Below, piece by piece: positions 12,901 through 22,298 of a stretch of DNA of 64,000 bases. The translations under genes were made by a program, and so were the position numbers. Within the stretch, counting starts at the first letter, position 1. Each line of letters opens with the position of its first letter. The stretch comes from Sarcophilus harrisii (taxonomy: Eukaryota > Chordata > Mammalia > Dasyuromorphia > Dasyuridae). The notes beneath the pieces are model-generated. The model saw only the letters and a list, made by a program, of their open reading frames with translations, was not told the DNA's origin and made no database searches. The stretch covers positions 221,501,997 through 221,565,996 of the forward strand of contig NC_045429.1 in NCBI RefSeq assembly GCF_902635505.1, read 5' to 3'.

Positions 12901-14203
12901 TAATGGATTGGTTTTGTTCTATAAAAAAATTATGAAGAAGCTGATTTTAGAAAGACTTAGAAAAATTTATATAAACTAATGCTAAGTGAAACAAGTAGAA
13001 CCAGGAATATACTATACACAGTGACAACAAGATTGCGCAGCGATCAGCTGTGAAAAACTTGGTTCTTCTCAGTGGTTCAGTGTTCCAAGGCAATTCCAGT
13101 AAACTTTGGATAGAAAATTCTGTGTGTATCCAGAAGGATAACTATGGAAATTGAATGTAAATCAGCACATGCTATGTTCACTTCTATTGTCTGTATTTTT
13201 TTTCCTCTTGTGCTTTTATTTTGTTGTTGTTCTGATTTTTCTCTCCCAACATGATTCATAAAGAAATATGTATTTTAAAAGTTAATCAGGCATGACCAGA
13301 AAATAAAATAAAACAAACAAAAAAAAGAGAATGACTCTTTTCCTTATGTAGATCTATGTCTTGGCCATAAACAATCGAGAATTTTTACAAACCTTGCTGC
13401 TTGGTCCTTGTAGATGCTGTATTCTGTGAAAACACTGAACCGCGTTCTCTCCAAGACAAACAGAAACGAGCAAAACAGACGTTAGAAGAAATGATGAACT
13501 ACATTCCAGGTGCAATATTTAAGATACATATTTGCTTTGTTCTGTATATTTGAATTAGTACACTTTACTAAAGTCACAATAATGCAAATTAGAGCCAATT
13601 TTAGGATAAATTGTTCACTTCACAAAATTAATAAGGCTGTTTCACATGTATTCAGTTATATATTGTTTTAATATATAAATTGTTAGATTAAAGGACTACA
13701 AGAAAAAAACCTTAAGTTTCTTATCACCCATGTGATTTTATTGAATGAACTAACTACTAAATCTTGAAGTTCCTAAGGACGGTTGATTAAATAGTAGTTT
13801 CTGAGAATCATTTCATTAATAAATAATAATCAGGGCAGCTTAGAAGGCATAGTGAATCAAGCACTAGTTCTGAAGTCAGGAGGACCTGAGTTCAAATCTG
13901 GCCTTAGACACAACACTAGCTGTAGGATCTTGGACAAGTCACCAAACCTCAATTGCCTCTCAAAATAAAATAAGTAAATAAAAGATCAAGCTAGCCTTTA
14001 CCATATATAATCTTTTCCCCTCCACATTTTTTATGTAATTCTATAGCTGATTTGAACTAAATGTTTTCTATTTTTTTCACTTGTCCTCCCATATTTGTAA
14101 TGTACCCTTTCCTCACCTTCACCTATTAAAATTTCTATTTTACTTTAATGTCTTGATCTTCTGATCTTTTCTGTAACACCCATCCCCAAAATTACATTGT
14201 ATT

Positions 14204-14248
<45 letters not shown>

Positions 14249-15639
14249 TATGTGTGTATATTGTTTTGCTTCCAGGAGAATAGAAGCTCCTTGAAAGCAG
14301 GAGTTATTTTATTTGTGTCTTTTTATCCCCAGCACTGGGCAGTTAGGTGACACAATGAATAAACTGTTGGACCTGGAGTCAGAAAGATTTGAGTTTAGAT
14401 TTGGCCTTAGACCCATATTAGCTATGTGATCCTGAGTGAGTCTCTTTACCCGTTTGAGCGTGAGTTTGAAGAAAGAAATGGCCAACCATTTTGCGCCTAA
14501 AAACCCCACTGCTGAGTATATATTAGGTACTTAAGAGTGTGTTGAATTAAATTGTTGAATACAGGCAAGATCCAAGGCAAATGAACCTGGTTAAATCTAT
14601 TTGTGACAATGTAAAGTAAGTTTTTTGAGTAGATAGATGAGAAATTAATAACTTGTTTTCTGTATGTATTTTACAAATTGAATCTGAGCTTTTTATTTTA
14701 GGGTCTATTTACTTTTCAAAAGCTGGCAGCAATGTCATTTAAAATTTTTGACCAACTGTAAACCAACACATTTACTTAATGGCTAAAAATATAATACATG
14801 TTAACCTGAGAGAGAGAGTTAGACAGACACACAGACTCAGAATATTTGAAAACAGGATGGAGATTTAGGTATTTTGTAGTAATCCTTTAAAAAAAAAAAA
14901 CACCTTAAATTTTTTGTTTTCTTTAGATCGCATAGGTAAATGCATTGGTGATAAAGCCAATGAAGGTATCAGTCTTCTGTTTAATGGCCTCCAGCAGCCT
15001 GTACTCAACAAACAGGTACCTTTTTTTAAAGACAGAACCTTTTCCTGCAACATTTTCTTATGTCCTTTAGCTATATAAAACAAGGGAATGAAGCAAAAGA
15101 ATAACTATTTATATTAGAATTTCCCTTGAATCATGCAATTTGCTGAATGTCAACCATACTTTTAGCTATAAATATAAAATACTTTGTCTTGGACACAATG
15201 GTTATCAAGGAAAATAATGTGATGTTAAGTAGTTTTACAACTTACTTTGGGCTTTTAACACTTTTTTTTTTTTTTTTTTTTTTTTCTTTTGCATGTTAGT
15301 TGACCTATGTTCTGTTGGACATTGTGATACAGGAGCTTTTCCCAGAACTCAATAAGGTAATGAATAGCAAAACATTTTATTATCTTGATTTTTTTTTTTT
15401 TCCTCAAAAGTTTTAATGCCACCTGTATTATTAGAAACATAGGCGTTGAGGTATTTTGGCCACAGTGCTTTTAAAAAATGTTGTTTATTATTAGTTACTT
15501 TTCTAATTTCCTTGTTTTATCATATTCAAAAATAGAACTTAAGTAAATTCATATAACATCCCAAGGCATAAGTTTCTTCATGTTTGTTTAAGAAGTAACT
15601 TAAATCGAAAAACTATACATAAAAACCTTTTAGTACCCC

Positions 15640-15670
<31 letters not shown>

Positions 15671-17229
15671 GTAACTTAAATCCTTGCTGTATTAGCTTTT
15701 TTCTTCCCTATCTCTTTCTTGTCAAACACAGTAGAAAGACATGAGGTACATGAGGTACCTATTGCTTTGTTAGGTTGGAATATAATCATTGGCATTGTAC
15801 AACTAGCTTACAAGGGTCTAGGAGCAAGATCTGATTCAAGTAATATAGTTCAACAGATATTTACTGGGATTTTTGGGGGAAAGCATGTTTTTCTTGAGTT
15901 TGCCAACAGAGATTTATATACTGTGCAAGTCGTGTCAACAACATTTGAAAATTAGTGGCCTGAAAGCATAGAAATACAGAAAATAGGGAATTGAAATATT
16001 CTTTCAGCAAGCATTTATTACTTAATAATTAATTACACTTTGTGCCAGATTTTGTGCTAAATTCTAACTATACAAAGAGAAAATAGCTCATATTCTTGAG
16101 GGCCTCATTCTAATGTTGCATTTAAATAACTCAATACATACAAGTTAGATAGTAGATAAAATATGGTCTCAGATGAAAAGGCACTAGTACCTTGAGGAAC
16201 TGGGGAAGGCCTCCTTTAGAAAGAAGTTTCTGAGGTAAGTCTTCATGCCCCAGTGTATAGGATATTTTAAATGAATAAGTATGAAGATCTGAGGATGATA
16301 TCATGGTTGTAACTGTGGGTGACTGGCAACATGCTGATACCTTCATCAGTAACTATGCAGTTAGGAGGAGATGGTTTATAGGAAATGATAGTTCAATTTT
16401 GGATATGGTTAGTGTAAAGTGTCAATGGAATATCCAGTTTGAGATGTCTAATAGTTAGAAATGGGAATGAAAATTTGACAAGTTAGTGTTGAATAAGTTG
16501 ATTTGAAAGTCATCAACATAAAGATGAGATGATAATTAAATCTATGGGAGCTGATGAGATCACTAAGTGAAATAGTGTATAGAACTCATGCTGGGAATCA
16601 GGAAGATCTAAGTTAGAATTCTGCCTTAGACTTAGCTATGTGATGTAGGGAAGCCATTCTATCTCTGCCTCAATTTTCTTATCTATAAAATGGAGGTTCT
16701 AACAGCACTTAACCTCTCAGGTTGTTTTGAAGATCAAATGAGACTCTTTCCTTTCTTCCTCCCTCCCTTTCCTCCTCCAGCCATTGCTTCATCGGTTTTT
16801 TTTCCCCTTCTCTTTTTCTCTCCTTCACTCTTTTAAAATGGAGATTCCAGGAGATTATAACCAATTAGAGGAAAAGGCAGCAGGGATGGAGGTATCTTCC
16901 AGGGGGAGAGGGCTACTGGAGCTTAGGGCCAGAGAATCAAGGATGCATTTGGGAGAAGGATGAAAATCAAAGCTAGACCAGTGTCTCATCAGTATTAGTA
17001 CTGGGAGTTGCTAATTACTTCTTGTTTATTTTTCTGATTTTTAATTAGTCCTATTTATCTTATCTTGGCAGTTTAATAAAAAGAATTGTTTGGTATTTTG
17101 TTGAGACAAGTGGATTTAGAAATGCTTGTTTTGCTTTATATTCTATTGATTTATTTTATTTTATTTTCATTTAATTTACACTTATTCTAGGTCCAAAAGG
17201 ATACTGTATCCGTATCATCCTGGATGTAA
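869..17229 (+). CDS. SNX14: SNX14 (sorting nexin 14), last six coding exons; 3' part of gene
   Basis: Spliced coding sequence, join 869-992, 1275-1439, 13414-13509, 14927-15015, 15300-15356, 17191-17229; all junctions are GT-AG and phases match throughout. The 189 encoded residues begin [15 protein letters not shown] and end VSVSSWM, and match the human SNX14 C-terminus as I remember it. This is the sorting-nexin C-terminal domain that follows the PX domain. Family knowledge: SNX14 is an ER-anchored RGS-PX protein with TM, PXA, RGS, PX and C-terminal domains, acting at ER/lipid-droplet contacts and in lipid homeostasis; human loss causes spinocerebellar ataxia SCAR20. The TM, PXA, RGS and PX exons lie left of the window. 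The 12-kb intron 1440-13413 carries a LONP1 retrocopy on the other strand. The gene is convergent with NT5E. Confidence 0.97.
1275..1439 (+). CDS. SNX14: SNX14 coding exon, fifth from the end
   Basis: 165 nt. The acceptor is gttttcag before 1275 and the donor is gtttgt at 1440. It encodes [16 protein letters not shown] through [12 protein letters not shown], with a split Gly at the start and a split Asp at the end. This is the helical core of the C-terminal domain. The following intron is the longest in the window (about 12 kb). Confidence 0.96.
1690..2470 (-). repeat. Diverged L2-type LINE fragment
   Basis: The text gcactgtgctagccac near 1745 is the reverse complement of the 3' end seen in the other L2-like copies of this window. 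The following sequence follows the same order (ggccttgaag..., ggagaggaagagcacccc...). No coding capacity remains. The family is assigned from memory of the L2 3' region. Confidence 0.5.
2991..3808 (-). mobile_element. 5'-truncated L1 with probable 3' transduction
   Basis: Read on the - strand, 3808 to about 3140 is the end of L1 ORF2 (residues ending ...[10 protein letters not shown] at 3547) plus the 3' UTR, ending in an A-rich stretch near 3129-3140. About 125 bases of non-L1 sequence then follow, ending with two overlapping aataaa signals (3011-3021) and a second A tail (T run 2989-3002). The 11-base direct repeat agacctaaatt at 2980-2990 and 3809-3819 encloses the whole unit, so the non-L1 tail was inserted together with the L1. 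Confidence 0.8.
4116..4880 (-). repeat. L2-type LINE fragment (antisense)
   Basis: Contains actatgtgccaggcatt and tctaatgggggagacaac, typical of the L2-like family repeated at 16000, 17800, 48500, 54310 and 63870. No open frame. The family name rests on recall of the L2 3' region. Confidence 0.55.
4911..5163 (-). repeat. MAR1-type SINE with RTE-like tail
   Basis: On the - strand it has a tRNA-like head (agcagctaggtggtgcaat), a CORE-like middle and the tail segment 'ccaagaatac..ccaaatggggtcacaaagagtc', which resembles the end of RTE LINEs. It is inserted in the L2-like unit. Confidence 0.75.
5164..6075 (-). repeat. Continuation of diverged L2-type LINE
   Basis: The segment around 5355-5440 (caacatagagatgataatt ... 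ggagctgatgag) recurs at about 16510-16570 in the same order. This shows one family interrupted by the SINE at 4911-5163. No coding potential was seen. Confidence 0.45.
6076..6763. other. SNX14 intron segment; may include 3' UTR of the LONP1 copy
   Basis: AT-rich sequence with several pyrimidine runs (6380-6420). The part next to 6764 would be the 3' UTR of the LONP1 retrocopy. I see no clear aataaa or long A tail in that orientation, and no repeat family was recognised. Confidence 0.4.
6764..9658 (-). CDS. LONP1: Intact intronless LONP1 (mitochondrial Lon protease) retrogene
   Basis: A single frame of 964 codons, start [12 protein letters not shown] at 9658, stop tga at 6764; human LONP1 has 959 residues. 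LONP1 is the AAA+ Ser-Lys protease of the mitochondrial matrix that degrades oxidised proteins and binds mtDNA. Visible in order: Arg-rich, acid-poor N-terminus typical of a matrix signal (residues 1-70); LAN substrate domain from [14 protein letters not shown]; Walker A GPPGVGKT (Lys about 544); Walker [10 protein letters not shown] (Asp605-Glu606); [12 protein letters not shown] pore-loop region; sensor ICTAN; protease motif PKDGPSAGC with catalytic Ser867; GGIKEK with catalytic Lys910. The parent gene has many introns, so absence of introns over 2.9 kb shows retrotransposition. It lies antisense in a SNX14 intron. The start is chosen for strong context (ggcATGG) and match to human MAAS; an upstream in-frame ATG at 9733 would add 25 residues. 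Expression is not shown by sequence. Confidence 0.93.
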   Translation of the reverse strand: MAASRGCLGLWGVTRQLGLAPGLRPPLLAGLGDRGGKQGLPVARVQLLRRLPRGLASSASAAWAFCGRGAPVQGVAGCWGVWDEASIQSSCTQANGPNNYKESPGGGDKDWPGATDGVGSEEDPDTNALTPMMIPEKFPHVPLIPISRNPVFPRFIKIIEVKNKKLVDLLRKKAHLAQPYAGVFLKRDDNNESDVVENLNEIYHTGTFVDIHEMQLHGEKLRMIVMGHRRIRINKQIKPDELKLENKRKKRKKSQRAKEAEEDQGAKDQVMDLVIKSATSSGDEILMVEVENVIHENLQINEEVKALIAEVVKTIRDIIALNPLYRESVIQMMQVGQRPLDNPIFLSDMGAALTGATSQELQDVLEETNIPNRLYKSLSLLKKEYALNKLQQRLGQEVEEKIKQTHRKYLLQEQLKIIKKELGLEKEDKDAIEERFRERLEDLVVPKHVMQVIDEEMRKLGFLDNHSSEFSITRNYLDWLTSIPWGKCGDENLDLVRAKEVLEEDHYGMEDIKKRILEFIAVSQLRGSTQGKILCFYGPPGVGKTSIARSIARALSREYFHFSIGGMTDVAEIKGHRRTYVGAMPGKIIQCLKKTQTENPLILIDEVDKIGRSYQGDPSSALLELLDPEQNSSFLDHYLDVPVDLSKVLFICTANITETIPDPVRDRMEMINVSGYVAEEKLAIAERYLLPHARALCGLDESKAKISSDVLTLLIKQYCRESGVRNLQKQVEKLLRKCVYKIVSGKTKYVEITPENLQDFVGKPIFTAERMYDVTPPGVVMGLAWTAMGGSTLFIETLLRRPKEKDSKDGSLEVTGQLGDVMKESTRIAYTFARAFLMNENPSNDFLLTSHIHLHVPAGATPKDGPSAGCTIVTALLSLAMNQPIRQNVAMTGEVSLTGKILPVGGIKEKTIAAKRAGVTCVILPAENKKDYYDLAAYITEGLEVHFVEHYNQIFDIVFIQEKN
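9659..9950 (-). promoter_or_regulatory. 5' leader and possible promoter of the LONP1 retrogene
   Basis: GC- and CpG-richer than the surrounding intron; composition falls back to AT-rich at about 9950. It holds three imperfect copies of gtcatttccgcctc-type sequence (9729-9753, 9764-9777, 9785-9809), each with a TTCC/GGAA core as in ETS-factor sites. An in-frame ATG lies at 9733. Whether this is copied parental 5' UTR, captured promoter, or both cannot be told here. Confidence 0.4.
10080..10735 (-). repeat. Old L1 3' UTR/ORF2-end fragment
   Basis: Contains tctggaggtggatagcatc and, later, antisense text of the ORF2 end (cagcaatttcacacttggtt, tggcatcccctcaaatttc), matching the older marsupial L1 3' region. 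Highly diverged. Confidence 0.6.
10770..11500 (+). repeat. Old L1 ORF2 C-terminal fragment, split by a SINE
   Basis: Sense-strand L1 ORF2 text, including atcagattggcaaacc and aatgcagtgttggtgg, resumes after the SINE at 11299 (agttggggaatggtgg). It sits opposite in orientation to the L1 at 10080-10735. Confidence 0.65.
11136..11284 (+). repeat. tRNA-derived SINE with 14-bp target duplication
   Basis: Starts near ctaggggcagctaggtggcg and ends cctcagcaaaacaaaac. It is flanked by the perfect direct repeat aaaattatatatac at 11122-11135 and 11285-11298, inside the old L1. Confidence 0.9.
11990..12245 (+). repeat. L1 ORF2 fragment
   Basis: Sense L1 text (ggcttagcaagtccagacct, ataaagcagtagtcc) corresponding to the ORF2 region after the reverse transcriptase. 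Broken by many changes. Confidence 0.55.
12440..12525 (-). repeat. L2-type 3' end scrap
   Basis: taagcatttattatgtatcagcc followed by gggagcacaaagaaaggc is the antisense L2-like 3' end seen elsewhere in the window. Confidence 0.5.
12535..13330 (+). repeat. L1 3' end (ORF2 C-terminus plus 3' UTR)
   Basis: Sense L1 ORF2 end (cagattggctaaaatgac; tttgatccagcactgcc; agtgaaacaagtagaacc), then a 3' UTR of an older L1 subfamily, ending in an A-rich tail at about 13300-13327. Frame disrupted. Confidence 0.8.
13414..13509 (+). CDS. SNX14: SNX14 coding exon, fourth from the end
   Basis: 96 nt. The acceptor is tccttgtag before 13414 and the donor is gtgcaa at 13510. It encodes [16 protein letters not shown] through MMNYIP, with split Asp codons at both ends. 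It is close to the human sequence and in phase with its neighbours. Confidence 0.96.
13833..13980 (+). repeat. tRNA-derived SINE
   Basis: A diverged copy of the WSINE1-like family: gggcagcttagaaggcatag ... tgagttcaaatctggcct ... cctcaattgcctc, followed by an A-rich tail. Confidence 0.8.
14210..14245. repeat. (CA)n microsatellite
   Basis: About 17 units of CA in an SNX14 intron. Confidence 0.95.
14275..14535 (+). repeat. L2 3' end carrying a MAR1-type SINE insertion
   Basis: agaagctccttgaaagcagg ... tccccagcac is the sense L2-like 3' end. A MAR1-type SINE (about 14333-14512: ggcagttaggtgacacaat ... caaccattttgcgcc) interrupts it, and L2 text resumes with gtatatattaggtac. Confidence 0.6.
14927..15015 (+). 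CDS. SNX14: SNX14 coding exon, third from the end
   Basis: 89 nt. The acceptor is ttctttag before 14927 and the donor is gtacct at 15016. It encodes [16 protein letters not shown] through QQPVLNKQ and ends in phase 0. The stretch just after the start ([13 protein letters not shown]) is the part least like the human protein. Confidence 0.95.
15300..15356 (+). CDS. SNX14: SNX14 coding exon, next to last
   Basis: 57 nt in phase 0, encoding [19 protein letters not shown]. The donor is gtaatg at 15357. The acceptor is gcatgttag, preceded by a pure T run of about 24 bases (about 15262-15285), which makes an extreme polypyrimidine tract. Confidence 0.95.
15642..15668. repeat. Poly(A) run, 27 bases
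   Basis: Homopolymer A in the last SNX14 intron. The flanking taaattagtac-like sequence was not assigned to a repeat. Confidence 0.8.
16000..16565 (-). repeat. L2-type LINE fragment (antisense)
   Basis: gcatttattacttaataatt ... tgtgccagattttgtgc at the left edge and caacataaagatgagatgat at the right match the order in 4116-6075. Confidence 0.5.
16575..16745 (+). repeat. MIR/THER1-type CORE-SINE
   Basis: gggaatcaggaagatctaag, agctatgtgatgtagggaag, tatctataaaatggaggttc: the classic CORE-SINE order with a MIR-like 3' part. Confidence 0.65.
17191..17229 (+). CDS. SNX14: SNX14 last coding exon with stop
   Basis: The acceptor is acttattctag before 17191. Encodes [12 protein letters not shown] and then stop taa at 17227-17229. 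The human protein ends with the closely similar VQKEVTSVTSWM (from memory). Confidence 0.95.
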   Translation, partial: VQKDTVSVSSWM

Positions 17230-17405
17230 CAAGCTGTGATCGATCCAGACAGAAAAAGTTGAAATCTGTCATACCACTATAGTACAGAAGAGAGATGATA
17301 TAGTCTATTCTTCCCTTGTTATTTTTGTAAATATTGTGTATCATGTAATTCAGTCTCTGAAAATCGTATTGCTTTTTTGTTTTAATAAAGACTAATTCAA
17401 ACTTA
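17230..17405 (+). terminator. SNX14: SNX14 3' UTR and poly(A) signal
   Basis: A short 3' UTR follows the stop. A canonical aataaa lies at 17384-17389, 155 bases after the stop, with probable cleavage near 17405. Longer 3' UTR forms cannot be excluded. Confidence 0.8.
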
Positions 17406-17799
17406 TTATGATTGAAATAGAATTTTTCTTCTCTTAAGTTTTAATTCCACTTTCTCCAAATCATACTTCTCTTTAGTATTACAGTTTTCATTTTTGTTCT
17501 AGATGAGCAACTGTTTTGTAATGCAGTTTTGGTTCCTCTGAATACTGAGAAGGAAAGTGACCTACTTGGGTTTTCACAGCCAATATGTTTCAAAGATGGG
17601 AGTTTTTAAAGGAGCAATTGTAGAAGATAAATATATAGTTGTTTGACATAACAGCAGATTGGGAAGAATTATGAACTATAGTATAGAAGCACAGGAATGT
17701 GAAACTAATTTCAACATAGTCAACTCATTTATTCATAATTTTTTTTACTTAAATACATTTCAACTTTAAATACATAGCAACTTTCTTCCTTTGTCTTTC
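17406..17799. other. Intergenic, just after SNX14
   Basis: AT-rich single-copy-looking sequence downstream of the SNX14 poly(A) site. No gene or repeat was recognised. Confidence 0.5.
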
Positions 17800-18900
17800 T
17801 TGGATCTTGAATAAGCATTTATTAAATGTTTATATGTGAAAACACTGTGCTAACTGCTGGGAATACGAATAGAAATTTGAGACAGTTCCTGTTCTCAAGA
17901 AGTTTACTTACAAAAGGGAAACTGATGAGGTCTAGATATAGGGTACCTAAATGAAATTAGGGTTTAATTGAGGTCTGTTGGCAGGTTTAGGGTACAGGGA
18001 GTCAAATAGGGCTCCCCTGCAACCTCTTTGGATTAGGTGCAAGGATACGGAGTTAAATGAGGTCTAGTAAAGGCGCAAGAATACCCTCTAAAGGAATTTA
18101 CAGACCTGAAAAGCTAGATTGATAAAAGAGGTTTATTATGGGGTTTGGAAGTAAGGTTAAAGTCTAGTTAAGGAAATAGGTGAAGGTAGAGAGAGAAGGG
18201 GACCGGAAATAGGGTTCCAGTGGACAGAGGGTCCTTGGCATGCCAGGCATGGTGCCAGCATGTTTCAACCCTCTACAAAGAGAGGGCTCCAGTTTGACTC
18301 TTTTATAAGGAGAGATTTAGCTAAAGGGGTCTGTGGGTGGAGTCCCAAGTTGGCTCCTTTTGACTTTCAATGGGGACTTGAGTTTACTTGGTAGGGGTTG
18401 GGAAACCTGAGCAGATCATTAGAATGGGTCTGGGATAGCCCAAGTTGTCCCAGATCTGATGGGGGCTCTGAGAGCCCACATTGGCTCAGATCCGGGTGGG
18501 GGCTGGGACAGGCCTGGATCTTCTATTGGAATTCAAAGAGATGGTTTTGACCAGGATTTGTGAATCAAAGGTCCTAGCTTCCTGGATTGATAATGCATCA
18601 ACTAGGAGGGATGGGGTATAAATCAAAAAGAAAGGAATAACATACAAATATAGAAGAATTAAACTTCAGGATGGATGAACAAGTCTAGGAAGCAGACATA
18701 AGACTGAATAATCCATAAAGTACTTCAGCAGAGTATATGTAAGTACCCAATTAATTAAATATAAATAACATACAAAGTGAATAAGATGGAAAGAATGATA
18801 ACTGATGATTTAGAAAAGGTTCTGTTTAGGAGATGGACCTGAACTGTGTTTTGAAGGAAGTTAGGTTTTCCATGAGGCAAAGGTGAGGAGAAAGGGCATC
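17800..18900 (-). repeat. L2-type LINE split by an LTR
   Basis: L2-like antisense text at 17800-17922 (taagcatttattaaatg, actgtgctaactgctggg) resumes at 18601 (gggatggggtataaatc ... gatggacctgaactg). The LTR at 17923-18600 lies between. Confidence 0.5.
17923..18600 (-). mobile_element. Solo LTR of a fossil retrovirus (ERV1/gamma-like)
   Basis: 678 bp with matching terminal TGATG...CATCA. On the - strand it shows a TATA-like cttataaaagag and an aataaa signal in the order expected for an LTR. It is GC-richer than its surroundings. No coding interior is present. No clear target duplication was found, so it is probably old. Confidence 0.6.
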
Positions 18901-19714
18901 AGTCCCTTAAGACAAAGACTATTTTTTCCTCCTCACTGGAATTCTTCATTGGTGACTTCAGAATTTCATTCTTGAACATCTCCTACCCCTCTTGCCCTGA
19001 CTTCTCTGAAACATAAGAGTATGATTCATCTGAACTTTTTTGTATAGATCTGTAAAAATAGTTTGGGATATGCTACAAGTCAGTTTGCTGAAACTGTTGA
19101 AGGAAGTGAAGAACAAAGGGTTTGGGAAGGAAGGTGAGGATTAAAGAGGATAGGACCTTTGCATACAATGGGAAGAAAAATAACAAAACAAAAGACTATT
19201 TTGTGAAATTGTTGTTCGGTTCTCTCTCTCTCTCTCTCTCTTTTTTTTTTTTTTTTTTTTTTGCAGAGGACACTTGGAAATGACAGAACAAAAGTAAAGA
19301 CTTTGTGTCTCAGAAAAGCATTTAATTATCTTCAGTTCATTTCAAGTCACCTGGCCCAGATGAACTTCATCTTTAGTTTATAGGGGGAAAAAACCTAGAT
19401 GTTAGTACTGAGTCATGCTAGTGATGTTTCAAAGATTATAGCACTTGGGCAAGAAACCTTAAGGATGAAGAATAGAAAATCCAATTTTTTTTTTTACTAA
19501 AAAAGGAAAAACAAAAGATACTCTACCAACTGTAACCAAGGAGCTTGATAGTGTGAGAATGGGATGAGGATTTAGTTTCCACAGAGTTCTGAAACAAATC
19601 AGAAAAATGAAATGGAAGCCTAAGAAATATTGCCTAACAAGGAACAAGGCAAAACTAATGGAGAGAAAATTTAATCAGAAGTGGGAATTTAAAAGTGGAA
19701 GGGAAGGTGTAATT
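18901..19714. other. Intergenic; simple repeats and a possible old LINE scrap
   Basis: Includes (TC)n followed by a T run at about 19220-19262. The text caagtcacctggcccagatg near 19345 recalls CR1/L3-type LINE sequence, but the match is too short to call. Confidence 0.3.
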
Positions 19715-19730
19715 AAGGATTTATGCTCTG

Positions 19731-21823
19731 AAAATATAATAAAAATGGCAATACTACCTAAATTAATCTACTCATTTAGTGCTATATCAGTCAAACTCCC
19801 AAGAAGCTATTTTACACATCTAGAAAAAATAGTAACAAAATTCATCTGGAAGAACAAATGATCAAGAATTTCAAGGGAATTAATGGAAAAAAATGCTTAA
19901 TGAAGGTAACCTAGCTGTGCCAGACCTAAAACTATATTATAAAGCAGCAGTCATCAAAACCATTTGGTAATGGCTAAGAAATGAGTACCAGTAGAATAGG
20001 TGAGGTTCATAGGACGAAACCGGCAATAACTAATAGGAATCTAGTGTTTGACAAACCCAAAGGCCCCAGTTTTGGGGATAAAAACTAGCTATTTGACAAA
20101 AACTGCTAGGAAAATTGGAAACTAGTGTGGAAGAAATTAGGGCTAACCCACACCTAACACCACATACCAAGATCTAAATGGGTTCATGATTTAGATATAA
20201 AGAGTGATACTATAAGCAAATTAGAGGAACATAGGGTAGTTTACCTCTCAGATCTGTGGAGAAGGAAGGAATATGTGTCCAAAGAAGAACTGGAATTCAT
20301 AACTGAACACCAGATAATTTTGATTATATTAAGTTAAAAACTAAAAACTAATTCAGACAAAAACAGAAAGGAAGCAATAAGTTGGGAAATCATTTTTATA
20401 TTTGAGGGTTCTGATAAAGGCCTTGTTTCTAAAATATATAGAGAATTGATTCAAATTTATAAGAATCCAAGCTATTCTCCAATTGACAAATGAGATATGA
20501 ACAATTTTCAGATGAGGAAATTAAAACTTTCTAATCATATAAGAAAGTGCTCTAGAAGTGCAAATTAAGACAACTCTAGGATACCTCTCAATATCTCTCA
20601 AATGGGCTAAGATGACAGGAAGAGACAAGGACAAATATTGGATGGGATGTGGGAAAAGTGGGACACTGATACATTGTTGGTGGAGTTGTGAATGGATCTA
20701 GCCATTCTGAAGCTCAATTTGGAACTATGTTCAAAAAGTTATCAAACTGTGCATACCTTTTGATCCAGAAATGTTTTTGTTTTTGTTTTTAATAGCTTTT
20801 TATTTACAAGATATATGCATAGGTAATTTTTCAGCATTGACAATTGCAAAACCTTTTGTTCCAATTTTTCTTCTCCTTCCCTCCACTGCCTCCCCTAGAT
20901 GGTAGGTAGACCAATACTTGTTACATATGTATATGTTAAATACTATATATATAAGTACCCATACAGTTATTTTGCTTCACAAGAAGAATCGGACTTTGAA
21001 ATAGTATACAATTAACCTGTGAAGAAAATAAAAAATGCAGGTGGACAAAAATAGAGGGATTGGGAATTCTATGTAGTGGGTCACATTCATTTCCCAGAGT
21101 TCTTTTGCTGGATGTAGCTGGTTCTGTTCACTATTGCACTATTGAAACTGATTGGGTTCATCTCATTGCTGAGGATGGCCATGTCCATCAGAATTGATCA
21201 CCATATAGTATTGTTGTTGAAGAATATAATTATCTGGTCCTGCTCATTTTACTCTGCATCAGTTCATGTAAGTCTCTCCAGGCCTTTCTGAAATCATCCT
21301 GTTGGTCATTTCTTACTGACCAATAATATTCTATAATATTCATATGCCACAATTTATTCAGCCATTCTCCAATTGATGGGCATCCACTCAGTTTCCAGTT
21401 TCTGGCCACTACAAAGAGACCTGGCTCAAACATTAGTACACATCCAGGCCCCTTTCCCTTCTTTAAAATCTCTTTGGGATATAAGCCCAGTGAATAAATT
21501 GTGTTAGCATAAATATGTGTAAGTTCTGTAGGAACTGAATATGGATCACAACAACATTCTCACTCTTTTTGTTATTTGCTTGCATTTTGTTTTCTTACTC
21601 ATTTACTTTTTTAAAATTTGATTTCTCTTGTGCTACAAGAGAATTGTATAAATATGTTTATACATATTGGATTTAACATTTAACATGTTTAACGTAGAAT
21701 TGCTTGCCATCTAGGGGAGGAGATGGGGGAAAGGAGGAGAAAATCTGAAACACAAGGCTATGTAAGGGCAAATGTTATAAAATTATCTGTGCATATGTTT
21801 TAAAAATAAAAAACTAAAAAAAA
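19731..21823 (+). mobile_element. 5'-truncated L1 with 16-bp target duplication, internally interrupted
   Basis: L1 ORF2 in sense from 19731 (atggcaatactacctaaatt ... tttgatccagaaatg at 20772). A 3' UTR of an older subfamily runs from about 21500 to the A tail ending at 21823. The 16-base repeat aaggatttatgctctg occurs at 19715-19730 and 21824-21839. Several hundred bases of ORF2 end are missing where a second L1 sits. Confidence 0.85.
20773..21497 (-). mobile_element. Nested L1 3' end
   Basis: On the - strand: ORF2 end (ggatataagcccag in antisense near 21480; residues ..WNKLWHMNIIEYYWSV) and 3' UTR finishing in an A-rich tail at 20773-20800. It is a different, younger subfamily from the L1 that contains it. 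Confidence 0.8.
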
Positions 21824-21979
21824 AAGGATTTATGCTCTGGTGAGAAGTAATGATGTAATTAGGGGTGGAAACTCATGTGGGGCAATTAGACTTTTGAGAA
21901 ATTACCTTTGTAATCTCATCTTCATAATAGGGAATCTGGGGAAGGATTGAACTAAGTCCAAATAAGGTGAATGCCAAGG

Positions 21980-22298
21980 TGTAATGTTCAGGCTAGCTTT
22001 CTGGAGGACTTCAGGATCAGCCCGAGGCCTTGGTCTTAGTGGAGAAGTGATAAAGGCAGGAGAGCCACTGCAAGGCTGGTCAAAGATGGAATGAATCATT
22101 TCTAGTCCTTCTCAGCCCTTATATACCTTAGTACAATTGCATCATTACAGCATACTGAATATGTGTGAACTAGAGAACCATTACATCACCATACTAAGTA
22201 CTAAGTATATGTGTGAACTAGAGAACCATCATCTCATCAATTCCACTGAGTGAACACCTTGTTTCAAGTATACTTCTCCAGAGTTCTGGTCCTCTACA
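21980..22298 (-). mobile_element. Solo LTR, ERV2-like fossil, 6-bp target duplication
   Basis: 319 bp, TG...CA ends, flanked by ccaagg (21974-21979) and ccaaag (22299-22304). It shares blocks such as gaactctggagaagtatact with the LTR at 24042-24447. A 6-bp duplication is typical of class II (beta-like) elements. No internal genes. Confidence 0.75.

Noticed and set aside
19330-19600. Possible CR1/L3 LINE fragment
   Set aside because: Only one short stretch (caagtcacctggcccagatg) recalled the family; too little to call.
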